Positions 42,441 to 51,274 of a stretch of DNA of 64,000 nt are shown here, one piece after another (the stretch's first letter is position 1; every line of letters starts with the position of its first letter). The position numbers and the translations under genes are program-made. The notes below the pieces were generated by a model. It had not been told where the DNA came from, made no database searches, and saw nothing but the letters and a program-made list of their open reading frames with translations. Source of the DNA: DATMER01 sp035556715 (GTDB lineage Bacteria > Acidobacteriota > Thermoanaerobaculia > Multivoradales > UBA5704). Where the stretch lies: contig DATMER010000091.1 in the NCBI GenBank assembly GCA_035556715.1, forward strand, positions 16,658 to 80,657, given 5' to 3'.

Positions 42441-43748
42441 ATGGCGAGACGACGCCTCCCGCTTCACACGCGTATCCTGATCGGCGGCCTGGTCGGCGCC
42501 GTGGCGGGCATTGTCGCGCACCTGCTCCTTGCCACGGACACCGGCATCGCACCCGGGCTCGAGCGGTTCATCCGCCTGGTTTCCGGCCCGGTCGGGCAGA
42601 TCTTCCTGCGCCTCCTGTTCATGCTGGTCGTGCCGCTGATCTTCTCCGCCCTGATCCTCGGGGTGGTGGAGATGGGCGATCCCCGGCGGCTCGGGCGTAT
42701 CGGACTGAAGACCCTCCTCTATACCGTCCTCGTCTCGGCCATCGCCGTGCTGATCGGCGTCACCCTGGTCAACGTCCTGGAGCCCGGGACCGGCATCTCG
42801 CCCGAGCTCAAGGCCCGGCTGACCGCGGGGGCCGCCGAGCGCGCCTCGACCCTGACCTCGGCCACCGCCCCCAAGACGGGCATCGACCTGCTGATCCAGA
42901 TCGTCCCCAACAACCCGGTCAAGTCCGCGGCCGAGGGGGACATGCTCGGGGTGATGTTCTTCTCCCTGATGTTCGGGATCGCCCTGGCCATCGTCCGCAC
43001 CGACGCCACGGCCCGCCTCCAGGATGCGATCCAGGGCCTCTACGACGTCACCATGTGGCTGATCGGGTGGGTGATCTCTCTGGCCCCGATCGGCGTGGCC
43101 GCGCTGCTCTTCACCCTCACGGCCGAGCTCGGCTACGAGATCCTGCAGCAGCTCGCCCTGTACGTCGGCGTGGTGGTGCTCGCCCTGGCCATCCACCAGT
43201 TCGTCGTCTACTCGCTCGCCGTCCGCCTGCTGGGCGGCATGAGCCCCGTGGTGTTCTTCCGCGGCATCGAGGCGGCCATGATCACGGCCTTCTCCACCGC
43301 GTCGAGCAACGCCACCCTCCCGACCGCCCTCAAGGTGGCCGAGGAGAACCTGCATCTCCCACCCTCCGTGAGCCGGTTCGTCCTGACCATCGGCTCCACC
43401 ATGAATCAGAACGGGACGGCGCTGTTCGAGGGAGTGACGGTGCTGTTCCTGGCTCAGTTCTACGGCGTGCCTCTGTCGATCGGGGAGCAGATCACGGTGG
43501 TGCTGATCTGCATCCTCGGGGGCATCGGCACGGCCGGCGTCCCCGCCGGGTCGATCCCGGTGGTGGCGCTCATCCTCGGCCTGGTCGGGGTTCCGGTGGA
43601 AGGGATCGGCCTCATCCTCGGGGTGGACCGGTTCCTGGACATGTGTCGGACCACGCTGAATGTGACGGGGGACCTGGCCGCGGCTGTCGTCGTGTCGCGG
43701 GGAGAGGGGGCGGTGAATCCGGCTCCTGTCCCCGGGGCGGTTGTCTGA
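42441..43748 (+). CDS. Dicarboxylate/amino acid:cation symporter (DAACS)
   Basis: A 435-residue GltP/DctA-type transporter. Diagnostic motifs: FLRLLFMLVVPLIFSALILGV, AFSTASSNATLPTAL (serine-rich hairpin loop), TIGSTMNQNGTALFEG, and DRFLDMCRTTLNVTGDL (substrate and Na+ site). It co-transports glutamate/aspartate or C4-dicarboxylates with Na+ or H+. ATG 42441 is chosen because residues before it (from 42399) are not part of the family. It is transcribed away from the amino-acid permease, so the two uptake units share a 180-bp promoter region in which I see no clear operator. Confidence 0.92.
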   Translation: MARRRLPLHTRILIGGLVGAVAGIVAHLLLATDTGIAPGLERFIRLVSGPVGQIFLRLLFMLVVPLIFSALILGVVEMGDPRRLGRIGLKTLLYTVLVSAIAVLIGVTLVNVLEPGTGISPELKARLTAGAAERASTLTSATAPKTGIDLLIQIVPNNPVKSAAEGDMLGVMFFSLMFGIALAIVRTDATARLQDAIQGLYDVTMWLIGWVISLAPIGVAALLFTLTAELGYEILQQLALYVGVVVLALAIHQFVVYSLAVRLLGGMSPVVFFRGIEAAMITAFSTASSNATLPTALKVAEENLHLPPSVSRFVLTIGSTMNQNGTALFEGVTVLFLAQFYGVPLSIGEQITVVLICILGGIGTAGVPAGSIPVVALILGLVGVPVEGIGLILGVDRFLDMCRTTLNVTGDLAAAVVVSRGEGAVNPAPVPGAVV

Positions 43749-43968
43749 AAAATGCAGGTGGGGAAGCATCCGGCTTGATCGATGCGCCCGGCACGGTTCC
43801 TGCTAGCTTCGCAGGTGGAGCCCGCCGGGGATCTCACCCTGAGACCGGCGGTGGGGCTCCTGCCCGACCTGCCCTGTCCGTTGCAGAAGTCCGTTGCGAG
43901 AAAACGCCGCGCCGCCGCCGGGAACCAAATCGGAGGTGGCCCCATCTAATGTGGCGAAGAGGTGACTG

Positions 43969-44814
43969 ATGAAAAGACCGATTCCCGTTCTTCTCGCTCT
44001 TCTGTTGTTGACCCCGTTCCTGGGGGGATGCCACAAGGTGCGGGCGCGCGTCGAGATGAAGAAGGGCAACGAGTATTACGCCAACGAGTCGTACCGGCAG
44101 GCGCTCGGCCAGTTCCAGCGGGGGCTGGAGCTCGATCCGACCGCGACCTTCGCCTGGCGGTCGGTGGGCCTGAGCGCCCTCACCCTCTACAAGCCGGGCG
44201 ACAACAGCAAGGCGAACCGCGAGATGGGGAACCTGGCCATCACGGGTTTCGAGAACTATCTCAAGGACTATCCGGACGACGAGAAGGTCCGGGACTACCT
44301 GATCTCCACCTACGTCAACTCCAAGCAGTACGACAAGGCGCTGGCGTACCTGGAGCAGCAGTCCAGGGAGAACCCGGACAACACCAACCTCCAGGCCTCG
44401 CGGATCCGCCTCCTGATCGAGGCCGGGCGCGAGCCGGAGGCCATCCAGGTGGCCAACCAGCTCCCCCGCGGCCAGGCCAAGGCCGAGGCCCTCTACACCC
44501 TCGGCGTGAAGTCCTGGGACAGGCACTTCCACGGCGCGGCCATGACGATGCCGGCGGAGGAGCGGGAGAAGGACATCGACCGGGCCCTCGCCGGCATGCA
44601 GCAGGCGCTCGAGATCAATCCCGAGTATTTCGAGGCCATGGTCTATTACAATCTCCTGTTCCGGGAGAAGGCCAAGATACAGACCGACGAGGCCAAGAAG
44701 CAGGAGTACATCGCCCAGGCCAACCAGTGGGTTGAGAAGGCGAAGGCCCTGCGCAAGAAAATCCAGGACGAGGAAAAGAAGAAGGCCCAAGAGGCCAAGA
44801 CGACCGAAAGCTAG
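43969..44814 (+). CDS. TPR-repeat lipoprotein of the TonB operon
   Basis: A 281-residue lipoprotein with lipobox FLGGC (residues 17-21). Tetratricopeptide repeats: GNEYYANESYRQALGQFQRGLELDP, YVNSKQYDKALAYLEQQSRENPDN, and ALAGMQQALEINPEYFEAMVYY. The C-terminus is a Lys/Glu-rich helix. It is 16 bp upstream of the TonB gene and starts a tonB-exbB-exbD-exbD operon. Such TPR proteins may organise the Ton complex or its receptors at the periplasmic face (inference). The 220 bp upstream hold no feature I can name. Confidence 0.82.
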   Translation: MKRPIPVLLALLLLTPFLGGCHKVRARVEMKKGNEYYANESYRQALGQFQRGLELDPTATFAWRSVGLSALTLYKPGDNSKANREMGNLAITGFENYLKDYPDDEKVRDYLISTYVNSKQYDKALAYLEQQSRENPDNTNLQASRIRLLIEAGREPEAIQVANQLPRGQAKAEALYTLGVKSWDRHFHGAAMTMPAEEREKDIDRALAGMQQALEINPEYFEAMVYYNLLFREKAKIQTDEAKKQEYIAQANQWVEKAKALRKKIQDEEKKKAQEAKTTES

Positions 44815-44830
44815 AAAGCTAGGTGGAACC

Positions 44831-45616
44831 ATGTTCGAAGACTCCTTGCTTGAGCTGGACGCGAAGAGGAAGAAGAAGAGCGGGATCATCCGCTTCATCG
44901 TCCTGCCGCTCGCCATCCTGATCCACCTGGCGGCGGGAGGCGCGTTCCTGTTCGCCAACTACTGGCAGGTGGATCCGGTGCCCGAGCCGCCGATCAACGT
45001 CATCTTCTTCAGCGCGGCGGCGCCGCCGCCTCCGCCGCCGCCTCCACCGCCGCCGCCGCCGCCGGCCGCTAAGCCGACGCCGCAGGTGGAGGTGCCGAAG
45101 GAGGTCCCCATCGTCCGTCCGACCGAGCCGGTGCAGCCGGTCGAGGTGCCTGAGAACATCCCCGAGCCGGGTCCGTCCGAGGACTTCGTCGGCGTCGAGG
45201 GCGGCGTGGAGGGCGGCGTCGAAGGCGGCGTGGCCGGCGGTGTGGTAGGTGGTGTGGTAGGTGGTGTCGTGGGCGGAGTCCCCGGCGGCGTCGTGGGCGG
45301 CGTCGAGGGTGGCGTCGTCAACGACGAGCCCCTGCGAGTGGGCGGCGCGGTGACGCGGCCCGAGAAGGTCTCCGGCTCTCCGCCGGTCTATACCGAGCTG
45401 GCGCGCAAGGCCCGGGTCACGGGCGTGGTGATCGTCGAGGCGATCATCGACGAGCGCGGCAATGTAGTGAACGCGCGCGTCCTCAAGGGTCTGCCCATGG
45501 GCCTTGACAAGGCAGCGCTGGACGCCGTCGAGAGGTGGAAGTTCAAGCCGGCCACCCTGCAGAACAGGCCGGTCAAGGTCTACTATACGCTAACCGTCAA
45601 CTTCACCATGCAGTAG
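44831..45616 (+). CDS. tonB: TonB energy-transducing protein with poly-Pro and (GGV)n repeats
   Basis: A 261-residue protein. One membrane helix (IVLPLAILIHLAAGGAFLFANYW) is followed by 14 consecutive prolines, a PxE-rich spacer, and an unusual run of about 13 GGV-type triplets (GGVEGGVEGGVAGGVVGG pattern, residues ~120-160). The C-terminal TonB domain has VYTELARKARVTGVVIVEAIIDERGNVVNARVLKGLPMGLDKAALDAVERWKFKPA split over its beta-alpha-beta fold. It spans the periplasm and drives the two TonB-dependent receptors of the window. The GGV linker is characteristic of acidobacterial TonB proteins in my recollection. Confidence 0.92.
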   Translation: MFEDSLLELDAKRKKKSGIIRFIVLPLAILIHLAAGGAFLFANYWQVDPVPEPPINVIFFSAAAPPPPPPPPPPPPPPAAKPTPQVEVPKEVPIVRPTEPVQPVEVPENIPEPGPSEDFVGVEGGVEGGVEGGVAGGVVGGVVGGVVGGVPGGVVGGVEGGVVNDEPLRVGGAVTRPEKVSGSPPVYTELARKARVTGVVIVEAIIDERGNVVNARVLKGLPMGLDKAALDAVERWKFKPATLQNRPVKVYYTLTVNFTMQ

Positions 45617-45651
45617 GCGCCGCGCGCGCTGGCACAAAGGAGAAGAAAGGT

Positions 45652-46332
45652 ATGGACTTCAGTCCCGTAGCACTTTGGGAGGAGATGACGATCATAGCCA
45701 AGGGCGTGATCATCATTCTGGCGATCCTGTCGGTCTGGTCGCTCTACATTTCCGTGGAGCGGGTCCTGGTCTTTCGCAAGGCGCAGAAGCAGTCGCTCGC
45801 CTTCGCCAAGCTGGCCACCGAGCACCTGAAGCACGACCGGCCGCAGGCGGTGATCGACGCCGCCAACAAGTACCCCGGCAGCCACCTGGCGCGTGTGGTC
45901 AGCGCCGGCCTGCAGTCATTCCAGTTCGAGCACGGCACCAGCCCGCTCAGCGATCTTGAGGTCGTCGAGGCCGCGGGCCGTGCCGTCGAGCGCTCCATCC
46001 TGCTCACCGTGTCCGACTTCAAGAAGGGCATCGGCAGCCTGGCGACCATCGCGACGACCGCCCCCTTCATCGGCCTGTTCGGTACCGTAATCGGCATTAT
46101 CAACGCGTTCCGCGGCATGGCCCTCACCGGCTCGGGCGGCATCGGCGCCGTCTCCGCCGGTATCGCCGAGGCGCTCGTCGCCACGGCGCTCGGTCTGTTC
46201 GTGGCCATCCCGGCCGCCTGGATGTTCAACTACTTCACCAACCGGCTCGAGCGCCTCCAGGTCGAGATGTCCAACTCGTCTTCCGAGCTGCTCGACTTTT
46301 TCATGAAGAAGCAGAAGAGCAATGCTGCTTAA
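45652..46332 (+). CDS. exbB: ExbB/TolQ-family proton channel
   Basis: A 226-residue protein. The first membrane helix (IIAKGVIIILAILSVWSLYISVERV) is followed by a cytoplasmic stretch, then the conserved FKKGIGSLATIATTAPFIGLFGTVIGIINAF and GGIGAVSAGIAEALVATALGLFVAIPAAWMFNYF, including the Thr and Pro residues of the ExbB channel. AAAGGAG precedes the ATG. It overlaps the next gene (exbD) by 11 bases. With ExbD it converts the proton gradient into movement of TonB. Confidence 0.95.
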   Translation: MDFSPVALWEEMTIIAKGVIIILAILSVWSLYISVERVLVFRKAQKQSLAFAKLATEHLKHDRPQAVIDAANKYPGSHLARVVSAGLQSFQFEHGTSPLSDLEVVEAAGRAVERSILLTVSDFKKGIGSLATIATTAPFIGLFGTVIGIINAFRGMALTGSGGIGAVSAGIAEALVATALGLFVAIPAAWMFNYFTNRLERLQVEMSNSSSELLDFFMKKQKSNAA

Positions 46333-46753
46333 ACTGGGGCGCAAACACACGATGGAAGCTCCGGAGGTCCGGAGCGATATCAACGTCACGCCGCTGGTGG
46401 ACGTCTGCCTCGTGCTCCTGATCATCTTCATGGTGGTCACGCCCATGCTCCAGAAGGGTGTGGACGTGGCCCTGCCGGAGACGGCGCGCCCCGAGCAGAT
46501 GCCCGAGAACGACAAGCAGCTCGAGGTCTCCGTCAAGGCCGACGGCAGCGTCTTCATCGGCCAGAACTGGGTTCCGGAGAACAACCTCCAGGCCATGCTG
46601 GATGAGATCCACGGCCAGAATCCCGATCGCGAGGTTGTGGTCAAGGGGGACAAGCGTCTGAAGTACAAGGAGGTCCGCAGGGTCATGCGGCTCCTCAACG
46701 AGGCCGGCTTCACCCGGGTCGGCCTGATCACCGAGAGAGAAGGCGAGGCCTGA
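46322..46753 (+). CDS. exbD: ExbD/TolR-family protein (first copy)
   Basis: A 143-residue single-pass protein. SDINVTPLVDVCLVLLIIFMVVTPM contains the essential membrane Asp (PLVDV). The periplasmic part (VDVALPETA, EVVVKGDKRLKYKEVRRVMRLLNEAGFTRVGLIT) is the TolR-like domain. The start lies inside exbB. A second ExbD follows; paired ExbDs are common in systems that drive several receptors. Confidence 0.95.
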   Translation: MLLKLGRKHTMEAPEVRSDINVTPLVDVCLVLLIIFMVVTPMLQKGVDVALPETARPEQMPENDKQLEVSVKADGSVFIGQNWVPENNLQAMLDEIHGQNPDREVVVKGDKRLKYKEVRRVMRLLNEAGFTRVGLITEREGEA

Positions 46754-46775
46754 GGCCTGGCCGGAGGTATCTCAC

Positions 46776-47243
46776 ATGGCGATGAACGTCGGAGGAAGCG
46801 GGGGTCCGAAGAGCGACATCAACATCACACCGCTCGTGGACGTGGTGCTCGTGCTGCTGATCATCTTCATGATCATCACGCCCATTGTGCAGGTGGGGTA
46901 CTCGGTCCAGGTCCCGCCCAAGGTGGAGACTGCTGCTCCGGTCCCCCAGGATTCGAACCAGGTGATCGTCCGCCTCGACGCGGATGGGCGGCCCTGGATC
47001 AACAAGCAGATGATGTCCATGGCCGACTTCCCGGCCAAGCTCCGCGAGGTGCTGACCGGCCGCTCGTCCAAGGTGATCTTCTTCGCCGCGGACGGCGAAC
47101 TGGAGTACGACCGGGTCGCCCAGTTCATGGACATCTGCCGCGACAACGGCGCCCAGAACCTCGGTATCGTGTTCGAGGACATGAGCGGCTCCGGCGCTGC
47201 CGCCGCGGGCCTGGGCGGTGGAGCGGCAGGCACCGAGAATTGA
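46776..47243 (+). CDS. exbD: ExbD/TolR-family protein (second copy)
   Basis: A 155-residue paralogue of the preceding gene. SDINITPLVDVVLVLLIIFMIITPI carries the conserved Asp; the periplasmic domain includes VIFFAADGELEYDRVAQFMDICRDNGAQNLGIVFED. A Gly/Ala-rich tail (GSGAAAAGLGGGAAG) is unusual for ExbD. It ends the TonB operon, followed by a hairpin repeat and a terminator. Confidence 0.94.
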   Translation: MAMNVGGSGGPKSDINITPLVDVVLVLLIIFMIITPIVQVGYSVQVPPKVETAAPVPQDSNQVIVRLDADGRPWINKQMMSMADFPAKLREVLTGRSSKVIFFAADGELEYDRVAQFMDICRDNGAQNLGIVFEDMSGSGAAAAGLGGGAAGTEN

Positions 47244-47247
47244 TCCC

Positions 47248-47300
47248 ATCCCCCCTCTCCCCAACCCTCTCCCCCGCCTGTGCGGGGGGGAGGGAGCAGG
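47248..47300. repeat. CCCTCTCCC-type intergenic hairpin
   Basis: CCCTCTCCCCCGCC-TGTG-CGGGGGGGAGGG-type arms after exbD form a GC-rich hairpin related to the one between pstA and pstB. It appears to be a dispersed palindromic repeat rather than a terminator. Confidence 0.5.
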
Positions 47301-47314
47301 GTGCGGGAACGAGA

Positions 47315-47347
47315 AGCCGGGCCGGCAACGGTCCGGCTTTCGTTTTT
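47315..47347 (+). terminator. Rho-independent terminator of the TonB operon
   Basis: AGCCGGGCC (47315-47323) pairs with GGTCCGGCT (47330-47338; one G-U pair), followed by TTTCGTTTTT. It lies 70 bp after the second exbD and just before the convergent TPR gene. Confidence 0.85.
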
Positions 47348-47352
47348 CAGGG

Positions 47353-47817
47353 CTAGCGGCGGAAAGCCGACCGGATCCGGCCGAGCAGCATGTTGAACGG
47401 GTTCTGCCGGGACAGGAACGCGATCACCGGCTCCTGCCGGATGCCGAGCTCGCGGTAGAGCGCCAGCAGCTCCAGGCTCTGGGGATCGACCTTGAGCCCG
47501 CGGCGGACCGCCCGGATCGCGCCGGGCTTGTCCCTGCCCAGCAGGCAGGTGCGCGCCAGGTTCAGGTAGTTCTCGGCCTCATAGAACTCCACCTTCACCG
47601 AGTGCTCGCAGAGCTTGCGGCCCTCCTTGACCTTCCCCTGGCAGCGGGCGATCCCATACCCCAGGTAGGAGTAGAAGAGGCCGGGCATCGCCGAGCCGGG
47701 CTCCCCCGACTCCACCAACTGGCCCAGGTAGAAGAGCCCCTCGTTCCAGTTCCCCTCCCGGCACAGGGCAAGAGCCCGGCCCAGGGTGTAGGAGATCTCG
47801 CGGCGGACCGCCTTCAT
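47353..47817 (-). CDS. Small TPR-like hypothetical protein
   Basis: A 154-residue protein with tetratricopeptide-like helices: LGRALALCREGNWNEGLFYLGQLV, YLGYGIARCQGKVKEGRKLCEHSV, and YLNLARTCLLGRDKPGAIRAVRRGLKVDP. The C-terminus is basic (LLGRIRSAFRR). It has no signal peptide. It is divergent from a TPR-cNMP protein gene and may share its function, which is unknown. Confidence 0.72.
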   Translation of the reverse strand: MKAVRREISYTLGRALALCREGNWNEGLFYLGQLVESGEPGSAMPGLFYSYLGYGIARCQGKVKEGRKLCEHSVKVEFYEAENYLNLARTCLLGRDKPGAIRAVRRGLKVDPQSLELLALYRELGIRQEPVIAFLSRQNPFNMLLGRIRSAFRR

Positions 47818-47936
47818 GCCAGCCTCCGAACAGCGCCGTGCGGGTCCAAAGTATTCTTCAATCTACATAAGAAGATCCATGGAGGCAAGTCCCCGGGGCG
47901 TGCTACACTCGGCGCTTGCCTTCAAAAGGAAGCTGC

Positions 47937-49709
47937 ATGAGCGATCCTCACTCTCACGCGGACGTTCAGGAGCTGATCCGGCTGGCCGGACGGTTCCAGG
48001 AGCGCGGTCAGCACGGCCAGGCGTCGGACCTGCTGCTGCTGGCGCTGCGCCTCGATCCGAAGAACCTCAGCGTCAAGCTGGCGCTCGCCGAGATTCGCGC
48101 CCGGCAGCGGGAGCAGGGGGGAGGGTCGCAGAGCGTCCGCGACCGGCTTCGCGAGGGGTTCCGGCGCAACGCCATCGACGCGGCCCACTTCGTGGGGCTG
48201 GCCCACCTCTACTCCGAGAAGGGGGAGACCGCCCGCGCCGTGGAGTGCCTGGAAGTCGCCAAGGCCAAGGGGCTGGCCAATCCGTCGAGCCACAAGCTCC
48301 ACGGCAGGCTGATGTTCCGGCGCAAGGACTTCGACGGCGCGGTGGACGAATTCGGCCAGGCGTTGCGGTTCAACCCGTTCGACCGCGAGACCGCCGAGAG
48401 CCTGGGCCGGGCCGAGTACGAGCGCAAGCAGTATGAGGCGGCGCTGCGCGCCACGGTCCATGCCTTCCTGCTCCTCAACGAGGGGGACGAGGAGGGGGTC
48501 CGCCGCCTGCGCCGCCGGATCCAGACCCTGAAGCAGATCCTCGGATGGGGCAACCGCGAGCTGTCGCAGGTGTTCAAGGAGCTGCAGGAGCAGATCCACA
48601 CCGCCTTCGACCGCCTGGAGTGGCACCGCGAGCGCTTCATGGAAGAGGCCGGCCTGCAGAGCGCCGTCTACCCCAACGCGCCCACTCCGGCGCGGAGGGA
48701 GCGCGGCGGCCAGCTCGAGCTCGCGGCTCGCCTGCGCCGGATGAAGCCCTGGGCCCACTTCTCCGACGAGCAGATCTTCCGTCTCACCCAGGTCACCGAG
48801 GAGGAGACGCACGAGGCGGGCAACCTGATCTTCGGGCACCGCAGCTCGGGGCGCGACTTCTACATGCTGGAGGAGGGGGAGGTCGCGGTCCAGCGCACGA
48901 CCACCTACGGCACCTTCGTGCTCGGCGCCATCGAACCGGGCAACGTATTTGGCGAGGGCAGCTTCGTGGGCGGCCACGAGCGCACCTCCGACGTGGTGGC
49001 GACCCAGCCCACCCACCTCCTGAGGATGGACGCCGAGGCGCTCGACTCGATGATCGAGGGCAACCCGGAGCTGGGGGTGCAGCTCTACTGGAGCCTCTGG
49101 CACAGCCTGGCGCGCAAGCTCCGCTCCACGAACGAGCAGCTCAAGACCTTCTTCAGCAACGACGCCGCGCCGGAGAGCTTCCTGCGTCTGCGCAAGCAGG
49201 TGTCGGGCAAGCCGGCGGCGGTCAAGATCCAGGAAGACGACAAGATCCGCCTCTTCCGCGAGCAGGGGCTCTCGCGCAAGGAGCTGATCACGCTCGCGGC
49301 TTTCTCCAAGGAGAAGCGCTTCGCCGCGGGAGCCTCGCTCTTCCAGGAGGGGGACGAAGGCTCGGAGATGTACGTGATCCTGGAGGGGAGGGTCCTGATC
49401 AGCAAGTTCATCCCCGGTGCCGGGGAGGAGGCGCTGGCGATCCTGGAGCGGGGCGACTTCTTCGGCGAGATGTCGTTGATCGACGGCGAGCCGCGCTCGG
49501 CCGAAGCCCGGGCCTACGGTGGCCAGCTCACCGTGCTCGCCCTCGACCAGGAGACCGTGCGCGAGGTCCTGGCCATGGACCCCCACGCCGCCCTGGAGTT
49601 CCTCCAGCTCCTCTGCCGCCTGATCGCCAACCGCCTGCGCGAGATCGACGAGAAGGTCATCGGCTGGCGGATCATGTCGGGCGAGCGCAACGAGATGGCT
49701 TCGGCGTAG
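47937..49709 (+). CDS. TPR protein with two cyclic-nucleotide-binding domains
   Basis: A 590-residue soluble protein. Residues 1-190 are TPR helices (FQERGQHGQASDLLLLALRLDPKNL, YSEKGETARAVECLEVAKAKG, RKDFDGAVDEFGQALRFNPFD). Two cNMP-binding folds follow: one near 275-395 (GNLIFGHRSSGRDFYMLEEGEVAV, GNVFGEGSFVGG) and one near 455-575 (LFQEGDEGSEMYVILEGRVLIS, GDFFGEMSLIDGEPRSAEARA). The second keeps the FGEMSL and PRSA phosphate-binding motif; the first is degenerate (no Arg-Ser/Thr-Ala), so only one may bind nucleotide. It has no DNA-binding domain. ATG 47937 (GGAAG upstream) is chosen over 47916. A signalling scaffold role is inferred. Confidence 0.85.
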   Translation: MSDPHSHADVQELIRLAGRFQERGQHGQASDLLLLALRLDPKNLSVKLALAEIRARQREQGGGSQSVRDRLREGFRRNAIDAAHFVGLAHLYSEKGETARAVECLEVAKAKGLANPSSHKLHGRLMFRRKDFDGAVDEFGQALRFNPFDRETAESLGRAEYERKQYEAALRATVHAFLLLNEGDEEGVRRLRRRIQTLKQILGWGNRELSQVFKELQEQIHTAFDRLEWHRERFMEEAGLQSAVYPNAPTPARRERGGQLELAARLRRMKPWAHFSDEQIFRLTQVTEEETHEAGNLIFGHRSSGRDFYMLEEGEVAVQRTTTYGTFVLGAIEPGNVFGEGSFVGGHERTSDVVATQPTHLLRMDAEALDSMIEGNPELGVQLYWSLWHSLARKLRSTNEQLKTFFSNDAAPESFLRLRKQVSGKPAAVKIQEDDKIRLFREQGLSRKELITLAAFSKEKRFAAGASLFQEGDEGSEMYVILEGRVLISKFIPGAGEEALAILERGDFFGEMSLIDGEPRSAEARAYGGQLTVLALDQETVREVLAMDPHAALEFLQLLCRLIANRLREIDEKVIGWRIMSGERNEMASA

Positions 49710-49731
49710 GCCCGAGGCTGGGCTGGCCTGA

Positions 49732-51102
49732 TCAATGAGGGCGCGCCGCGCGCCGGAGCAGAAACCAGCCGCAGAGGCCGGCAACGAGCGACGCAGCCAG
49801 GACTCCGAGCTTGGCTGCCGTCAGAAGACCGGGCATGCCTGGAAACGCGAGCCCGGCAACGAAGAGCGACATCGTAAAGCCGATCCCTCCGAGCCATGCC
49901 ACGCCGTGCACCATGCGCCACGTCACTCCGCCTGGCAGCGTGGCGACGCCCATGCGCACGGCGGCCCACGAGAAGGCCATGATTCCGAGCGGCTTGCCGA
50001 GCACGAGCCCGAGGAGGATACCCAGCATGACCGGCCTCGACAGGACAGTCGCGGAATCCCCGCCGGTGAGCTGCACACCCGCGTTCGCGAGCGCGAAAAG
50101 CGGCATGATGCCGAATGCCACGATGCCGTGCAGCTTTCGCTCCGTGGTCTGGAGCGGCGCCTGCGCCTGCTCGCACAAGGTTTCGAGCGTCAGGAGCGCC
50201 TCCTGCTGCGCCTGGTTGGTGAGCACGTTCGTTCCGGGACCGCATCCGTGCTCGAACGCTTCGACGCTCCGGCGGGCGCGCAGGAGGAACTGATCTTCGT
50301 TGATCCGCGTCCGCGACGGAATGGTCATGGCGAGAAGGACACCCGCGACCGTGGCGTGCACGCCCGAAGCCAGCACCGCGCCCCAGAGAGCCACGCCGAT
50401 GAGAGAGTATGCCCACGGCCGGCGAACACCCGCCGCGTTGGCTCCGGCCGCGAGAACGAGAAGAGCGCCTGCGGCGCCCAGCGCCACCCAGTCCACTCCG
50501 CCTGTGTAGAAAAGCGCGATCACGAGCACCGCGCCGATGTCGTCGACAATGGCGAGCGCTGCCAGAAAGACCTTGAGCCCTGCCGGAACCCGGTCGCCGA
50601 GGAGAGCGAGCACCCCTAGAGCGAAGGCGATGTCCGTCGCCATCGGGATCCCCCAACCCGCCGACCCGGAGCCGCCGGTGTTCAGCGCGGCATAGATCGC
50701 CGCCGGAACGACCATGCCGCCGAGCGCCGCGGCCGCCGGGAGCGCCGCCTGCCGAAGAGACGCCAGCTCACCGATCAGCACCTCGCGTTTGATTTCGAGC
50801 CCGACGAGGAAGAAGAACACCGCCATGAGGCCGTCGTTGATGAGGTGGTGCAGCGTAGAGCGGATCGCAACCGGCCCGGCGTCGACCGCGACCTCGAGCT
50901 CCCAGAGGTGGTGGTACGACGCGGCCCACGGCGAATTCGCCCAGGCGAGGGCAACCGCGGTGCAGACGAGCAGCACGATGCCTCCTGACGACGCCGTGTG
51001 CGCGAACTGTGCGAACGGCTGGAGCACGCGCTCGATGAGCGGCTGCCCGGGGGATGTCCCGACCAGGTTTGCAGAAGGCGAACGGTCCATCTCTTTCTTC
51101 AT
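49732..51102 (-). CDS. nhaA: Na+/H+ antiporter NhaA
   Basis: A 456-residue antiporter. NhaA motifs are complete: FFFLVGLEIKREVLIGEL, GWGIPMATDIAFALGVLALLG (unwound-helix TDIAFA), FLAALAIVDDIGAVLVIALFYT (catalytic Asp pair), and FALANAGVQL. It exchanges Na+ or Li+ for protons and supports pH and salt tolerance. GC and codon use match the surroundings except for a somewhat different style of Ala/Gly codons. It is convergent with the cNMP gene and divergent from a kinase gene. Confidence 0.95.
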   Translation of the reverse strand: MKKEMDRSPSANLVGTSPGQPLIERVLQPFAQFAHTASSGGIVLLVCTAVALAWANSPWAASYHHLWELEVAVDAGPVAIRSTLHHLINDGLMAVFFFLVGLEIKREVLIGELASLRQAALPAAAALGGMVVPAAIYAALNTGGSGSAGWGIPMATDIAFALGVLALLGDRVPAGLKVFLAALAIVDDIGAVLVIALFYTGGVDWVALGAAGALLVLAAGANAAGVRRPWAYSLIGVALWGAVLASGVHATVAGVLLAMTIPSRTRINEDQFLLRARRSVEAFEHGCGPGTNVLTNQAQQEALLTLETLCEQAQAPLQTTERKLHGIVAFGIMPLFALANAGVQLTGGDSATVLSRPVMLGILLGLVLGKPLGIMAFSWAAVRMGVATLPGGVTWRMVHGVAWLGGIGFTMSLFVAGLAFPGMPGLLTAAKLGVLAASLVAGLCGWFLLRRAARPH

Positions 51103-51274
51103 CCCAAAAGCCCATCTTCATAGTATCAACGGCGCCATGAATGTTGCAAATTCAAGGAGAGGCAGCTACTCTTCTGCTTCGACTGAGCATAAACTGCGAT
51201 CTGTTTCCGTCAGCACCACCGGATACAGCAGCCGTGTCGAATGTGCTCACGATTTTTGGTACGGTTCCGTCGTC

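Noticed and set aside
43749..43968. Riboswitch before the TonB operon
   Set aside because: The 220-bp leader has GC-rich inverted repeats but nothing I can match to a known cobalamin or other riboswitch.
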